NCBI RefSeq assembly: GCF_014946725.1 | Contig: NZ_JACFXY010000015.1 | Span: 31,764-95,763, forward strand | Length of the DNA stretch: 64,000 nt | Origin: Mixta mediterraneensis | Lineage (GTDB): Bacteria; Pseudomonadota; Gammaproteobacteria; Enterobacterales; Enterobacteriaceae | Reading direction: 5' to 3' | Shown: positions 49,021 through 57,405 of the stretch, piece after piece | How the letters are laid out: the number at the start of each line of letters is the position of its first letter | How positions within the stretch are numbered: the stretch's first letter is position 1 | Notes under the pieces: model-generated | The model's input: the letters and a program-made list of their open reading frames with translations, nothing else | Databases searched by the model: none | Told to the model about the DNA's origin: nothing | Made by a program: the position numbers and the translations under genes

Positions 49021-49475
49021 CGTTATGTGTATTAGTCGCGACTTGATCTGACACTGGACCTTGCAAGGCTGAGAGTTACCGGTTTTGATATGGGTGTCCA
49101 ATCCTTAAACAAAACACGAGGTAACTCTCATGATTCATACTAACAATCCCATCATCAAACACAAAGCCGGGCTGCTCAATCTGGCCGAAGAACTCGGTAA
49201 CGTTTCAAAAACCTGTAAAATCATGGGCGTTTCACGCGATACCTTTTATCGCTATCAGGAACTGGCGGCAGAAGGCGGGATCGATGCGCTGGTTAACCAA
49301 AACCGCCGGGTTCCCAATCTCAAGAATCGTGCCGATGAGGCCACTGAACGCGCGGTTGTTGAATATGCCGTTGAGTTCCCGGCTCATGGTTGTCGCTACC
49401 GATGTAAAACTGGCCCACCTGCCGATGTAAATCTGACCCACCTAGGGTAAAAATGGCAGTTTTAAGGCACTGCCA

Positions 49476-50504
49476 ATGATGACATTGGAGACCAGAGTGG
49501 AGATTAGTGTTTTACACCGTCAGGGCATGTCGATACGCGCCATCGCGCGCCAGCTTTCATGCTCTCGTGAGACCGTTCGCAGATATATTCGTAGCCCGCT
49601 GCCCGTAGCGGATATGCGCTACAAGCCTCGCGCACCCAGACCCTGCAAGCTTGCCCCGTTCAAGACCTATATCCTTGAGCGCGTGGCCGCTGCCAGGCCC
49701 CTCTGGATACCCGCCAGTGTGCTGCTGCGCGAGATCCGTCAGCGTGGTTACGAGGGTGGTTACAGCATGCTGACCGCTTTCCTGCACCCCATTAAGCAGC
49801 CCGTCACTGAAGAGGTAACACGCTTCGAGACCGAGCCTGGCTTTCAGATGCAAGTTGATTTCACCATCATCAGACTCGGTCATAACCCATTGCTGGCCTT
49901 TGTCGCCACGCTGGGCTGGAGCCGCGCGACTTTCGTCAAGTTTTACAGCAACCAGGACTCCGCTGCCTGGTGTGACGGCATTGAGTCTGCGCTCAGGTTC
50001 TTCGGCGGGACGCCGCATCAGCTGCTGTTCGACAACGCCAAGGCCATCATCATTGAGCGCGATGTCTACGGCCCCGGTAAGCATCGCTGGAACCCGCAGT
50101 TGATGCACGTCGCCGAGAAGTATGCCTTTACTCCCAAGGTCTGCCGACCCTATCGCGCCAAGACCAAGGGTAAGGTTGAGCGGTTTAACCATTACCTCAA
50201 GAACAGCTTTATCGTGCCTCTTACCGCGACCTTCCGGCAGGCCGGGCTGGTACTGGATGTACCTGCTGCCAACACACGCATCGGCGAGTGGCTGGTCACC
50301 GTCGCGAACACACGAGTGCATGGCACCACAGGCGTACCGCCTGAGCAGCGCATGCCGCGCGAGCGTGCTGCGCTATTGCCGTTACCGAAGGTCACGTTGG
50401 CATTGCCTGCACCTGTCCCAGCGCTCAGCCAGCGTCCGGTGCCGACCGAGAGCCTGCAACATCCTCTGGCAACGTACCAGGCCTTGCTCGAGGTGCCAGC
50501 ATGA
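49476..50504 (+). CDS. istA: IS21-family transposase IstA, copy 2
   Basis: 342 residues, identical to the copy at 18950 except Ala instead of Asp at residue 60 (KLAPF versus KLDPF). It has the same helix-turn-helix and DDE features. Confidence 0.95.
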   Translation: MMTLETRVEISVLHRQGMSIRAIARQLSCSRETVRRYIRSPLPVADMRYKPRAPRPCKLAPFKTYILERVAAARPLWIPASVLLREIRQRGYEGGYSMLTAFLHPIKQPVTEEVTRFETEPGFQMQVDFTIIRLGHNPLLAFVATLGWSRATFVKFYSNQDSAAWCDGIESALRFFGGTPHQLLFDNAKAIIIERDVYGPGKHRWNPQLMHVAEKYAFTPKVCRPYRAKTKGKVERFNHYLKNSFIVPLTATFRQAGLVLDVPAANTRIGEWLVTVANTRVHGTTGVPPEQRMPRERAALLPLPKVTLALPAPVPALSQRPVPTESLQHPLATYQALLEVPA

Positions 50505-51289
50505 ACCTTCAACATGATCGTATTGCCGCGCTCTGCGAGCAACTCAAGCTCGACCGCCTGCCGGCAGAGTGGCCGGGTGTGGCACAGGCGACCATCGACA
50601 ACAGCGGCACGCATGCCGACTTCCTGGAAGCCGTTTTGCAGCTCCAGCATGATGGCCAGAACGAACGGCGTCGCCAGACCATTTTGCGGTTATCAGGCCT
50701 GCCGGTGATAAAAACACTGGAGCAGTTCGATTACGCCTATGCCAGTGGCGTTCCACGAAGTCAGATCCAGGAGTTGGCGGGTCTGACATTTATCGAACGT
50801 CAGGAGAACGTTGTCCTGCTCGGGCCTTCTGGCGTCGGCAAAACGCACCTGGCGACCGCCATTGGCTATAAGGCCGCGATGGCGGGTTTAAGCATTCGGT
50901 TCATTACCGCCGCCGACATGATGCTGCAACTGATGGCGTCACATCGTCAGGGTGACCTGAAGGGCTACCTGAACCGCGTCGTAGGTAAACCTAAGCTGTT
51001 GATCATCGACGAAGTGGGATATCTGCCGTTCGGTAAAATGGAGGCGAACCTGTTCTTCCAGGTAGTCGCTAAACGGTATGAGTCAGGCAGCGTGATCCTG
51101 ACCAGCAACCTGCCGTTTACGCAGTGGTCCGGAACGTTTGGTGATGACGAGACACTGACGGCAGCGATGCTGGATCGGCTGCTTCACCATGCGCATATCG
51201 CCCAAATCAGCGGCCAAAGCTATCGACTGAAAGATAAGCTGAAAAGCGGTCAACTCCAGAAGAAAACGAAAGCAACAACGCTCGAATGA
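50501..51289 (+). CDS. istB: IS21-family helper ATPase IstB, copy 2
   Basis: 262 residues, identical by eye to the copy at 19975, with GPSGVGKTHLA and LLIIDEVGYLP. Confidence 0.95.
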   Translation: MNLQHDRIAALCEQLKLDRLPAEWPGVAQATIDNSGTHADFLEAVLQLQHDGQNERRRQTILRLSGLPVIKTLEQFDYAYASGVPRSQIQELAGLTFIERQENVVLLGPSGVGKTHLATAIGYKAAMAGLSIRFITAADMMLQLMASHRQGDLKGYLNRVVGKPKLLIIDEVGYLPFGKMEANLFFQVVAKRYESGSVILTSNLPFTQWSGTFGDDETLTAAMLDRLLHHAHIAQISGQSYRLKDKLKSGQLQKKTKATTLE

Positions 51290-52196
51290 TTCAAAGGGGG
51301 TGGGTCAGTTTTACTTTGGCAGGGTGGGTCAGAATTCGATCGGTATTGACACATGGTCAGCACCGGACCAGTAATGAGCTGCGTAAAAAAGGCGTATTCA
51401 TCTCCGGCAGCGGCGTTCGCTCCATCTGGCAATGGCACGACCTGGAGAACTTCCGTAAACGTCTGAAGGCCCTTGTATAAAAAGTCGCCAGAGAAGGCTT
51501 CGTGCTGACCGACGCTCAAATCGCGGCTCTGGAGAAAAAAGCGCACGATGACGAGGCCAGCGGTGAAATCGAGACGGCACATCCGGGGTATCTGGGTTCA
51601 CAGGACACCTTCTACGTGGGTAATCAGAAAGGCGTGGGCCGTATCTACCAGCAGACGTTCATGGATACGTACTCGAAAGTGGCACACTGCAAGCTGTATA
51701 CAAGTAAAACGCCAATCACCGCTGCCGACCTGCTCAATGATCGTGTACTGCCGTTCTACGAAGCTCAGGGACTGCCAATGCTGAGAATACTGACCGACAG
51801 GGGTACGGAGTACTGCGGGAAAGTGGAGCAGCATGATTACCAGCTGTATCTGGCGATCAACGATATTGACCATACGAAAACGAAAGCGATGTCTCCGCAG
51901 ACAAACGGGATCTGCGAGCGCTTCCATAAAACTATTTTGCAGGATTTTTATCAGGTTACGTTCCGTAAGAAGTTATACGGGGATCTGGAAAGCCTGCAGG
52001 CGGATCTGGACAACTGGCTGTGGCATTACAATAATGAGCGAACTCATCAGGGGAAAATGTGCTGCGGGCGTACGCCAATGGCCACATTACTTGATGGAAA
52101 ACGGGTCTGGGCAGAAAAAATCTGAACCAGATTTAATCTGACAGACACCTGTATAAATAACCGGTAACTGTCAGATCAGGTCTGAGCTAGTACACG

Positions 52197-52514
52197 TTAT
52201 GCCATGAACACCTGTGGCCCTTTAGCATCGATGATGTTAATGATCCGCAGAGCAGCCTTATTTGGTTTGCTTTCGTTTCGCTCCCACTTGGAGACACTTT
52301 CTACGGACATGCCGGTTGTTATAGCCAATGCGGCTTGCGACATGTTGTAGCGGGTGCGGACTTGCTTTATCTGGCTGCCGGTCATGACCCGGATCGCCGG
52401 GATATTACGGACTGCGACCGCTGCATCAATTGCAGCTACGGTTTCATCTTTTACCACGCCTAGTTTGTTATAGCGTCCAGCCATACCTTGAATGCGTTTC
52501 AGACGTTCAGTCAT
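52197..52514 (-). CDS. HigA-type antitoxin
   Basis: 105 residues with a C-terminal XRE helix-turn-helix (YNMSQAALAITTGMSVESVS) and KWERNESKPNKAALRII. I chose the ATG at 52514; a GTG just before is also in frame. It overlaps the toxin gene by eight bases, with the toxin first, as in higBA pairs. Its stop codon lies inside the target duplication of the IS481-like element, which inserted exactly at the end of the gene without changing it. Confidence 0.85.
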   Translation of the reverse strand: MTERLKRIQGMAGRYNKLGVVKDETVAAIDAAVAVRNIPAIRVMTGSQIKQVRTRYNMSQAALAITTGMSVESVSKWERNESKPNKAALRIINIIDAKGPQVFMA

Positions 52515-52902
52515 CACAATTTACCTCGACCAGTTCTTTATCAGACAGTAGCTTATTTATAGTTGCCGGACTCATTGAGATAAAATCTTTTGCGATATTG
52601 CAGTAAGCATCAATTTCATCATCTTCAAGCTCCTTTCCTTTCTTTTTTGAAAGTCCACTTTTCAGGTACATATCAAAGAAGAAGACGTTGTCACCATCAT
52701 TGAAAAAAACGATTGACCGTGCTCCTACTCCGGGCAAGCCGAGCCGCTTTTTAAAGGTGAATTTTCCAAGTGGATCACCAGGCGGACCAGAAAAAATAGC
52801 CTTAGCAGCTTTGCGCAACATGGCATTGCTGATGCGGACTTTCTGGCGTTCTGTCTCAAATTCAGGTGTTAAATAAATTCCCGTGACACTCAGTGCATCC
52901 AT
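52507..52902 (-). CDS. RelE/HigB-type toxin
   Basis: 131 residues of the PF06296-like RelE group, with the core KKRLGLPGVGARSIVFFNDG and DNVFFFDMYLKSGLSKKKGK. Such toxins cleave mRNA on the ribosome, and the downstream HigA-type protein neutralises them and represses the operon. It appears intact and likely helps keep the plasmid. Confidence 0.85.
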   Translation of the reverse strand: MDALSVTGIYLTPEFETERQKVRISNAMLRKAAKAIFSGPPGDPLGKFTFKKRLGLPGVGARSIVFFNDGDNVFFFDMYLKSGLSKKKGKELEDDEIDAYCNIAKDFISMSPATINKLLSDKELVEVNCDD

Positions 52903-53044
52903 GATTCCGTAACCATTACTATAGTCTTAGTTACGTGTTGATGCAAGTTGAATGGTATACAAACCCTGGTGAAACCCTCCTAAATAATGATTTTTAGAGC
53001 AAAAATTTAAGCCGAGTGTGTCCGGTTCCTGATTTAGCAATGGC

Positions 53045-53105
53045 TCTCTTCCGCTTCCTCGCTCACTAACTCGCTACGCTCGGTCGTTCGGCTGCGGCGA
53101 GCGGT
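53045..53105 (+). other. ColE1/pMB1-type origin fragment
   Basis: The 61-base stretch starting CTCTTCCGCTTCCTCGCTCA and ending GCTGCGGCGAGCGGT matches the well-known sequence just downstream of the ColE1/pMB1 origin, with a few natural differences (CTAACTCGCTACGC). RNAI/RNAII are not present, so it is a scrap and not a working origin. Confidence 0.75.
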
Positions 53106-53150
53106 GTATGCTCTATCGGAATGAGCATCATATATACCCGATGTAATTAT

Positions 53151-53395
53151 TGTAGTGGCATAGTGAATTTGGCCACCTGAACAGAGGTGATATGCTCACC
53201 TCAGAACATTACAGGTGCCCCAATGAAAAGAAGAATTTTCAGCGCAGAGCTCAAACGTGAATCCGCTCAACTGGTTCCTGACCAAAACTATACGGTTGCA
53301 GATGCTGCCAGCGCTATGAATGCTGGTCTGTCCACAATGACGCGATGGGTGAAGCAGTTGCGTGATGAGCGGCAGTTCGCAGTGACAGAGCCTGT
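53151..53395 (+). pseudogene. IS911-like fragment with an internal deletion
   Basis: It begins with the IS911-like end TGTAGTGGCATAGTG and orfA (MKRRIFSAELKRESAQLV). After RDERQ the sequence jumps to orfB text (FAVTEP). Both parent sites carry GAGCGGCAG, so the deletion occurred between 9-base direct repeats. The fragment then ends against an IS481 end. Confidence 0.85.
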
Positions 53396-53513
53396 TAGTA
53401 TGAAGCATGAGAGTTACCTCGCGTTTTGTTTAAGGATTAGACACCCATATCAAAACCGGTAACTCTCTACCTTTCAAGGTCCAGTGTCAGATCAAGTCGC
53501 GGCTAATACACGT
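53396..53513 (-). mobile_element. IS481-family left-end fragment, inverted
   Basis: These 118 bases are the reverse complement of the start of the IS481-like element (49028 to about 49145), from ATGAGAGTTACCTCG to CGCGGCTAATACA. CGTTAT follows, as at the complete copy's target, so the element may favour that target. Confidence 0.8.
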
Positions 53514-53521
53514 TATTGCAT

Positions 53522-54325
53522 CTATTTTTTTGGTGTGATACCGGTTTTACCATCTTCCCGGCGGCGCTCAACGTCAATATGCTGCTCACGGACAGTGCCG
53601 GTCACAGTTTCATCGTGTTCAGTGTTTACTTTCTTCACCTGAACTTCTTCAGCGATATGCACAGTCTTGTTAATCACTGGCTTTTCCGAAAACTCCTCAA
53701 CCACAACCTCCTTTTCACTCCAGTCAACGTCCCCGGCGTCCACCGGACGGCCGTCGGCCTTATGGCGGAAGATTTCAGCGTGCTGTTCGCGCAGTTTAAC
53801 GTTCTCTGACACATCTTCTTCCGTCACATAACGTCGGATACGGGTGGAGCCTTCTCTGACCAGCCGCTTACCTACGTCCAGCTCTTCCCGGGCCAGCTGC
53901 AGGATTTCGTCTTCAGATTCATCACCGGTAAGCCACGGGCGTGTTATCTCTTCACTGGCAACCGGGGCAATACCTCCCGCCTGAGGCTGCCCGGCTGGCA
54001 ACCGTGAGGAAATATCCACCGTCTGGTGGCGGTTCAGAATGGCCAGCGCGGCAGCCTGCTGCTCTTCCTTAACCTTCAGAGACAGGACCGCGCCGTCAGT
54101 GCGCACTGCCTCACTGAATATCTGTCCGTGCTCCTCTTCAACGTTGTTACCGAACAGCCGCTTCCAGATGTCGGCGCCTTTATTTTCATCCTCATGCTCA
54201 CGGATATGGTGGCCTTCAATGATACTGATATCGTCTTCATCAAATCCGGCTTTAATCAGGTTGCGCTCTGCCGCTCTGGCATGCTCAGTTGTGTCAAACA
54301 GGGTGACAATTTTTTCACTGGACAT
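53522..54325 (-). CDS. YsnF/AvaK-family stress protein (DUF2382)
   Basis: 267 residues. The N-terminal 80 residues form a general-stress-protein-like fold (KIVTLFDTTEHARAAERNLI). The C-terminal half is a DUF2382 domain (LQLAREELDVGKRLVREGST, VVEEFSEKPVINKTVHIAEE) with charged repeats. Related proteins are induced by salt or envelope stress, but their function is unclear. It is the last of three genes on the minus strand; order of transcription is OmpA-like, short YsnF-like, then this gene. Confidence 0.85.
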   Translation of the reverse strand: MSSEKIVTLFDTTEHARAAERNLIKAGFDEDDISIIEGHHIREHEDENKGADIWKRLFGNNVEEEHGQIFSEAVRTDGAVLSLKVKEEQQAAALAILNRHQTVDISSRLPAGQPQAGGIAPVASEEITRPWLTGDESEDEILQLAREELDVGKRLVREGSTRIRRYVTEEDVSENVKLREQHAEIFRHKADGRPVDAGDVDWSEKEVVVEEFSEKPVINKTVHIAEEVQVKKVNTEHDETVTGTVREQHIDVERRREDGKTGITPKK

Positions 54326-54332
54326 CAGGACC

Positions 54333-54752
54333 TCACTTTTTGTTCCGGGTTATATTAATAAGCTGCTCTCTGACCTCAGCCTGCCTGCTAAAGGCCTGCT
54401 CAGATTTTGTTGTGGTTATTCTGACTTCTTCCTTAAGGTAAATGCGCTTAACCATTTCCACTCGTTCTTCATATACGGGAATAATCATGACGCCGTCTTC
54501 ACTGACCTGCAGGGGTATTTCATCGACATACCGGCCTACCGGAATGACCTCAACGCCGGCACTTACGCTGGTCAGGGTTCCGGTAACAGGTACCTGCCGG
54601 GTAACAGTCGAGCGATGGACACGAACTTCCCCCTCCGTGACTGTTTCCTTTCCGACATGGCACGTTTCCCTGTAAAGAGGAATGTTGTCGCAATCCGCTT
54701 CCGGTGCTTTATCATCCGGTTCAGGTGAAGCCGGCTGCTTGCTATCAGACAT
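54333..54752 (-). CDS. Short YsnF-like protein (DUF2382)
   Basis: 139 residues with a single DUF2382-type domain (IPLYRETCHVGKETVTEGEV, IPVYEERVEMVKRIYLKEEV). It lies seven bases upstream of the larger YsnF-type gene on the minus strand and four bases after the OmpA-like gene. Confidence 0.8.
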   Translation of the reverse strand: MSDSKQPASPEPDDKAPEADCDNIPLYRETCHVGKETVTEGEVRVHRSTVTRQVPVTGTLTSVSAGVEVIPVGRYVDEIPLQVSEDGVMIIPVYEERVEMVKRIYLKEEVRITTTKSEQAFSRQAEVREQLINITRNKK

Positions 54753-54756
54753 GGCA

Positions 54757-55389
54757 TCAGTTCCCGGGCTGAATTTTCAGCGCCACCCGGCGGTTCTTTT
54801 CCCGTCCCAGTTCTGTGGCATTACTGGCTACCGGAGCGGAAGCCCCACGGCCATCGATGCTGAGACGGTCATCATTGACGTGATGACTGACCAGCCATGC
54901 CCGGACGGCACCGGCACGTTCAGCGGAGAGATTTTCATTTAACCACTGAGGTCCGGTGGCATCAGCGAAGCCGCGAATAACGACTCTGGCCTCAGAATGA
55001 GCGTTGAGGATGCCCGCTATTTTTTCCAGCTGCGCGGAATCGTCCGTAATCAGTTCAGCGCTGCCGGAACTGAAACGCACACTGTCCAGCGTAATCCAGC
55101 CACTTTCGGCGTTTTTATCACCGGCAAACCAAGCATTAATTTTATCCACAGCGCTGCCGGAATCAGCATCCGGTGCTTTATTCGCTGCAGCGGAAGGATG
55201 GATGCTGTTTGTCGTCTGAGATGAAGTCTGGCTGTCGTTTTGATGATGTTGCATGAACCAGATAAGGAGCAAGAGTAATGCCAGCAGGGGCAGCAGCCAT
55301 AACAACCAGCCGGGACGGTCTTTTTTTATAATTTTCTGGTCAACGACAGGGTCAACTGTCTTCGTGTTCACTTTTTTTTCGTCCTGCAT
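54757..55389 (-). CDS. OmpA-like peptidoglycan-binding membrane protein
   Basis: I chose the ATG at 55389 (MQDEKKVNTKTVDPVVDQK), which has AGGAGA directly upstream; a longer frame from 55407 exists. After a charged start there is one membrane segment (WLLWLLPLLALLLLLIWFM), a polar linker and a C-terminal OmpA domain (SVRFSSGSAELITDDSAQLE, VVIRGFADATGPQWLNENLS, GREKNRRVALKI). It likely spans the inner membrane and binds peptidoglycan. It is first in the YsnF operon, so the trio may form an envelope stress unit. Confidence 0.88.
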   Translation of the reverse strand: MQDEKKVNTKTVDPVVDQKIIKKDRPGWLLWLLPLLALLLLLIWFMQHHQNDSQTSSQTTNSIHPSAAANKAPDADSGSAVDKINAWFAGDKNAESGWITLDSVRFSSGSAELITDDSAQLEKIAGILNAHSEARVVIRGFADATGPQWLNENLSAERAGAVRAWLVSHHVNDDRLSIDGRGASAPVASNATELGREKNRRVALKIQPGN

Positions 55390-55407
55390 TATGTTTCTCC
55401 TGTTCAT

Positions 55408-55737
55408 TTCCGTCAGGCATGACGTTTACTGTTTAAGCGTAGTTTCAGAAAGGATAATTACAAGGATACATTAACAGAGGTGATGAAAACGCCACTCAGA
55501 GACGTTACGTACGGGGATGAGCATTATTGCAAAAATCTGGAGATGATAAACTTATCGTCACCTCTTGCTGACGGAGCAGCGCATAAATCCATTCAAAGGC
55601 CGAAATTTTCAGAGTGACATCAGCTGGCCGCCAGTACCTGCATAAGACAACCGTAAAACCAGAATAATCATTTTTTGGTAGCCAGGTGGGAGAAAATTAT
55701 TCAATAATATCCTCTTATATTAAAAGGATATCTGATA
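55408..55737. other. Intergenic stretch upstream of the ADP-ribosyltransferase gene
   Basis: 330 bases between divergent genes with no supported gene. The end holds an AT-rich part (ATTATTCAATAATATCC) and the AAAGGA ribosome site at about 55724-55729 for the gene at 55738. Confidence 0.5.
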
Positions 55738-57405
55738 ATGCCAGTATCAGCTTTACAACACAGATTTTCCAGCGGCCTATACCAGAATAAGCGTTACGAC
55801 AATATTAGGGAAAATTACTCACAGACGCAGGACATAAGCCAAAACAGTTCAGTCACCCCCTATGAAATGCGTCGCTTCGGAAGTGCTATTAATCGGGTAG
55901 TCAATTCTCAAATAAAACTGGAAAAAACATCGTATCAGAACACAGTTCCGCTGCGGGGTATGGTCGCCCCACTGTTAATAATGCTGAGTCAGGTCAGACT
56001 TTCTCATAATCCGGCTTCAGCAATATCTGACATCCCTGCATTCGTGTCTGTCAGAGATTTATCACCTTCGGTTGACGGAAAGACAGTTTATCCAGATAAC
56101 AATAACACTGGCCTCAGCTCCCTTATGATCCCGATAGTAAATGCACTATATGAAACCGGGAAATTTGTATCCCGGCATGACCCGCTGAGATTTCCAGTGG
56201 CAGATGCAGCACCAATGAGAGGAGGACAGGACAGGACAGGAAATATACAGGTGTCGGCCGTTTTCCAAGACATCCTGTATTTCAAAAACAAAAGGAAACC
56301 ACTACACTTCCCCCTGTTCGTGATGATGTTAAAATAGAGAAAATGGATTTTTCGTGCATTGACGAACGAAATAATTTATCTATAGCAGACATATTCAGAC
56401 AGATTGGTAAAACATTCAAAAATCCGATAAGTGAACTAGCAAAAGAATCACAAGTGATTCATTATGTTAACAATTATAATAGATGCCCAACTCCGGAAGA
56501 AGTAAATAAACTTGTATCCATAACTTCTTTTGTAGATAAAACAATATCTGAGATTAGCGGATTTCTTCCTGGTAGTCAGCCATTAATAATTTTACAAGGG
56601 TTGGGTGGTCCACTATTCATAATGATAGCTGACAGCATTGATAAAAAACAGATAAATATGGATGAGTTATCTGAAGCAAATGAACAAATTCTTGCTTTGG
56701 GTAGAATGGTTGTAAAAACATCTCCAAGGGGTAAGCAAGGAAAAATTATTACAGAACAATTGAAACTTCCTGAGGGTGTATGTTTCAAAAATAAAAAACT
56801 TTCTGTTATAATAAATGGGATTGATCGAGAGGTTACATATAATAATGATAAAATAATGGCGAATTACCATGGCAGACATAGAGAAGTATCTTACTCGCCG
56901 GCAGATCATAAATGGTTCAGAGTAAGAGGTATATCGACTTTAGCTATTCTTTCTGGCAATAAAGATTTATGTCCTGTAACACTTACGCATAAAAAAAACG
57001 GGTGGGATATTTACAAGCGCCTTGAGCCTGATACAGGAAGGGTGTTCGGAAAAAGTTATATTTTGTCTAAAACTAAAAACAGACTAATCCCTTATAAATT
57101 AGTTAAAAAAGAAATAAATAGATATAAAAAAACTTATGCATATGAGAATTCAGTCTGTGAAATCAATTTACATAGGATTAAACGGTCTCCCTGCATCATA
57201 AGTGATAGCGTAAATTCTCTGGGGTTACTGGAACAAAAAGGTTTCTCTGGCAAACTTTATCGTGCTGATAGAACAAGTCCAAACGAATTGAACGATAATG
57301 GTGGCTTTCGAATGTCAGAAGATTTTGGTGCAATTAATAAAATGCGGGATAACGGTCATGCTCTTATTGTTTCTGAGAGCCTTGAAGGCGCGCTTAGATA
57401 TATAA
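55738..57405 (+). pseudogene. ADP-ribosyltransferase toxin or effector (cholera/LT enterotoxin A type), frameshifted and cut by IS5
   Basis: Two open segments (55738-56337 and to 57405) form one protein of about 555 codons if one GGACA unit at 56224-56238 is removed; the joined text reads RGGQDRKYTGVGRFPRHPVF and then TTTLPPVRDDVKIEKM. The first 450 residues are not assigned to a family. From about residue 500 the text GKLYRADRTSPNELNDNGGF is close to the NAD-binding Arg motif of heat-labile enterotoxin A (LYRADSRPPDEI). NGHALIVSES may be the STS-type strand. The catalytic E-x-E would follow, but the IS5-family element enters at 57406, and after it only a short unrelated-looking tail (58278-58330) remains. 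It has no Sec signal peptide, which suggests a type III effector or a cytoplasmic toxin. Not functional as it stands. Confidence 0.7.
56224..56238 (+). repeat. GGACA pentanucleotide repeat, three units
   Basis: Three tandem GGACA units are followed by a partial unit (GGA). With three units the frame of the toxin gene is broken; with two units the whole 55738-57405 region is one open frame. Confidence 0.9.

Larger units (their letters stand above)
49391..51351 (+). mobile_element. IS21-family element, copy 2 (1961 bp)
   Basis: It is the same length and orientation as the copy at 18865-20825, with target duplication CATGGT. It lies inside the IS481-family transposase gene, so it arrived later than that element. 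Confidence 0.96.
49130..52125 (+). pseudogene. IS481-family transposase, split by IS21 and carrying a stop codon
   Basis: The first part (49130-49390) reads MIHTNNPIIKHKAGLLNLAE and a helix-turn-helix near VSKTCKIMGVSRDTFYRY. After the IS21 copy the frame resumes with RTSNELRKKGVFISGSGVRS. A TAA at 51478-51480 interrupts it after FRKRLKALV. The remainder (to 52125) has the DDE signatures YVGNQKGVGRIYQQTFMDT, LRILTDRGTEYCGK and NGICERFHKTILQDF. It was inactivated by both the stop and the insertion. Confidence 0.9.
49028..52194 (+). mobile_element. IS481-family element interrupted by an IS21 copy
   Basis: The element starts TGTATTAGTCGCGACTTGAT and ends in the imperfect inverse ATCAGGTCTGAGCTAGTACA. 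A 7-bp target duplication, CGTTATG, flanks it (49021-49027 and 52195-52201). An IS21 copy (49391-51351) with target duplication CATGGT splits its transposase gene. Confidence 0.9.
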
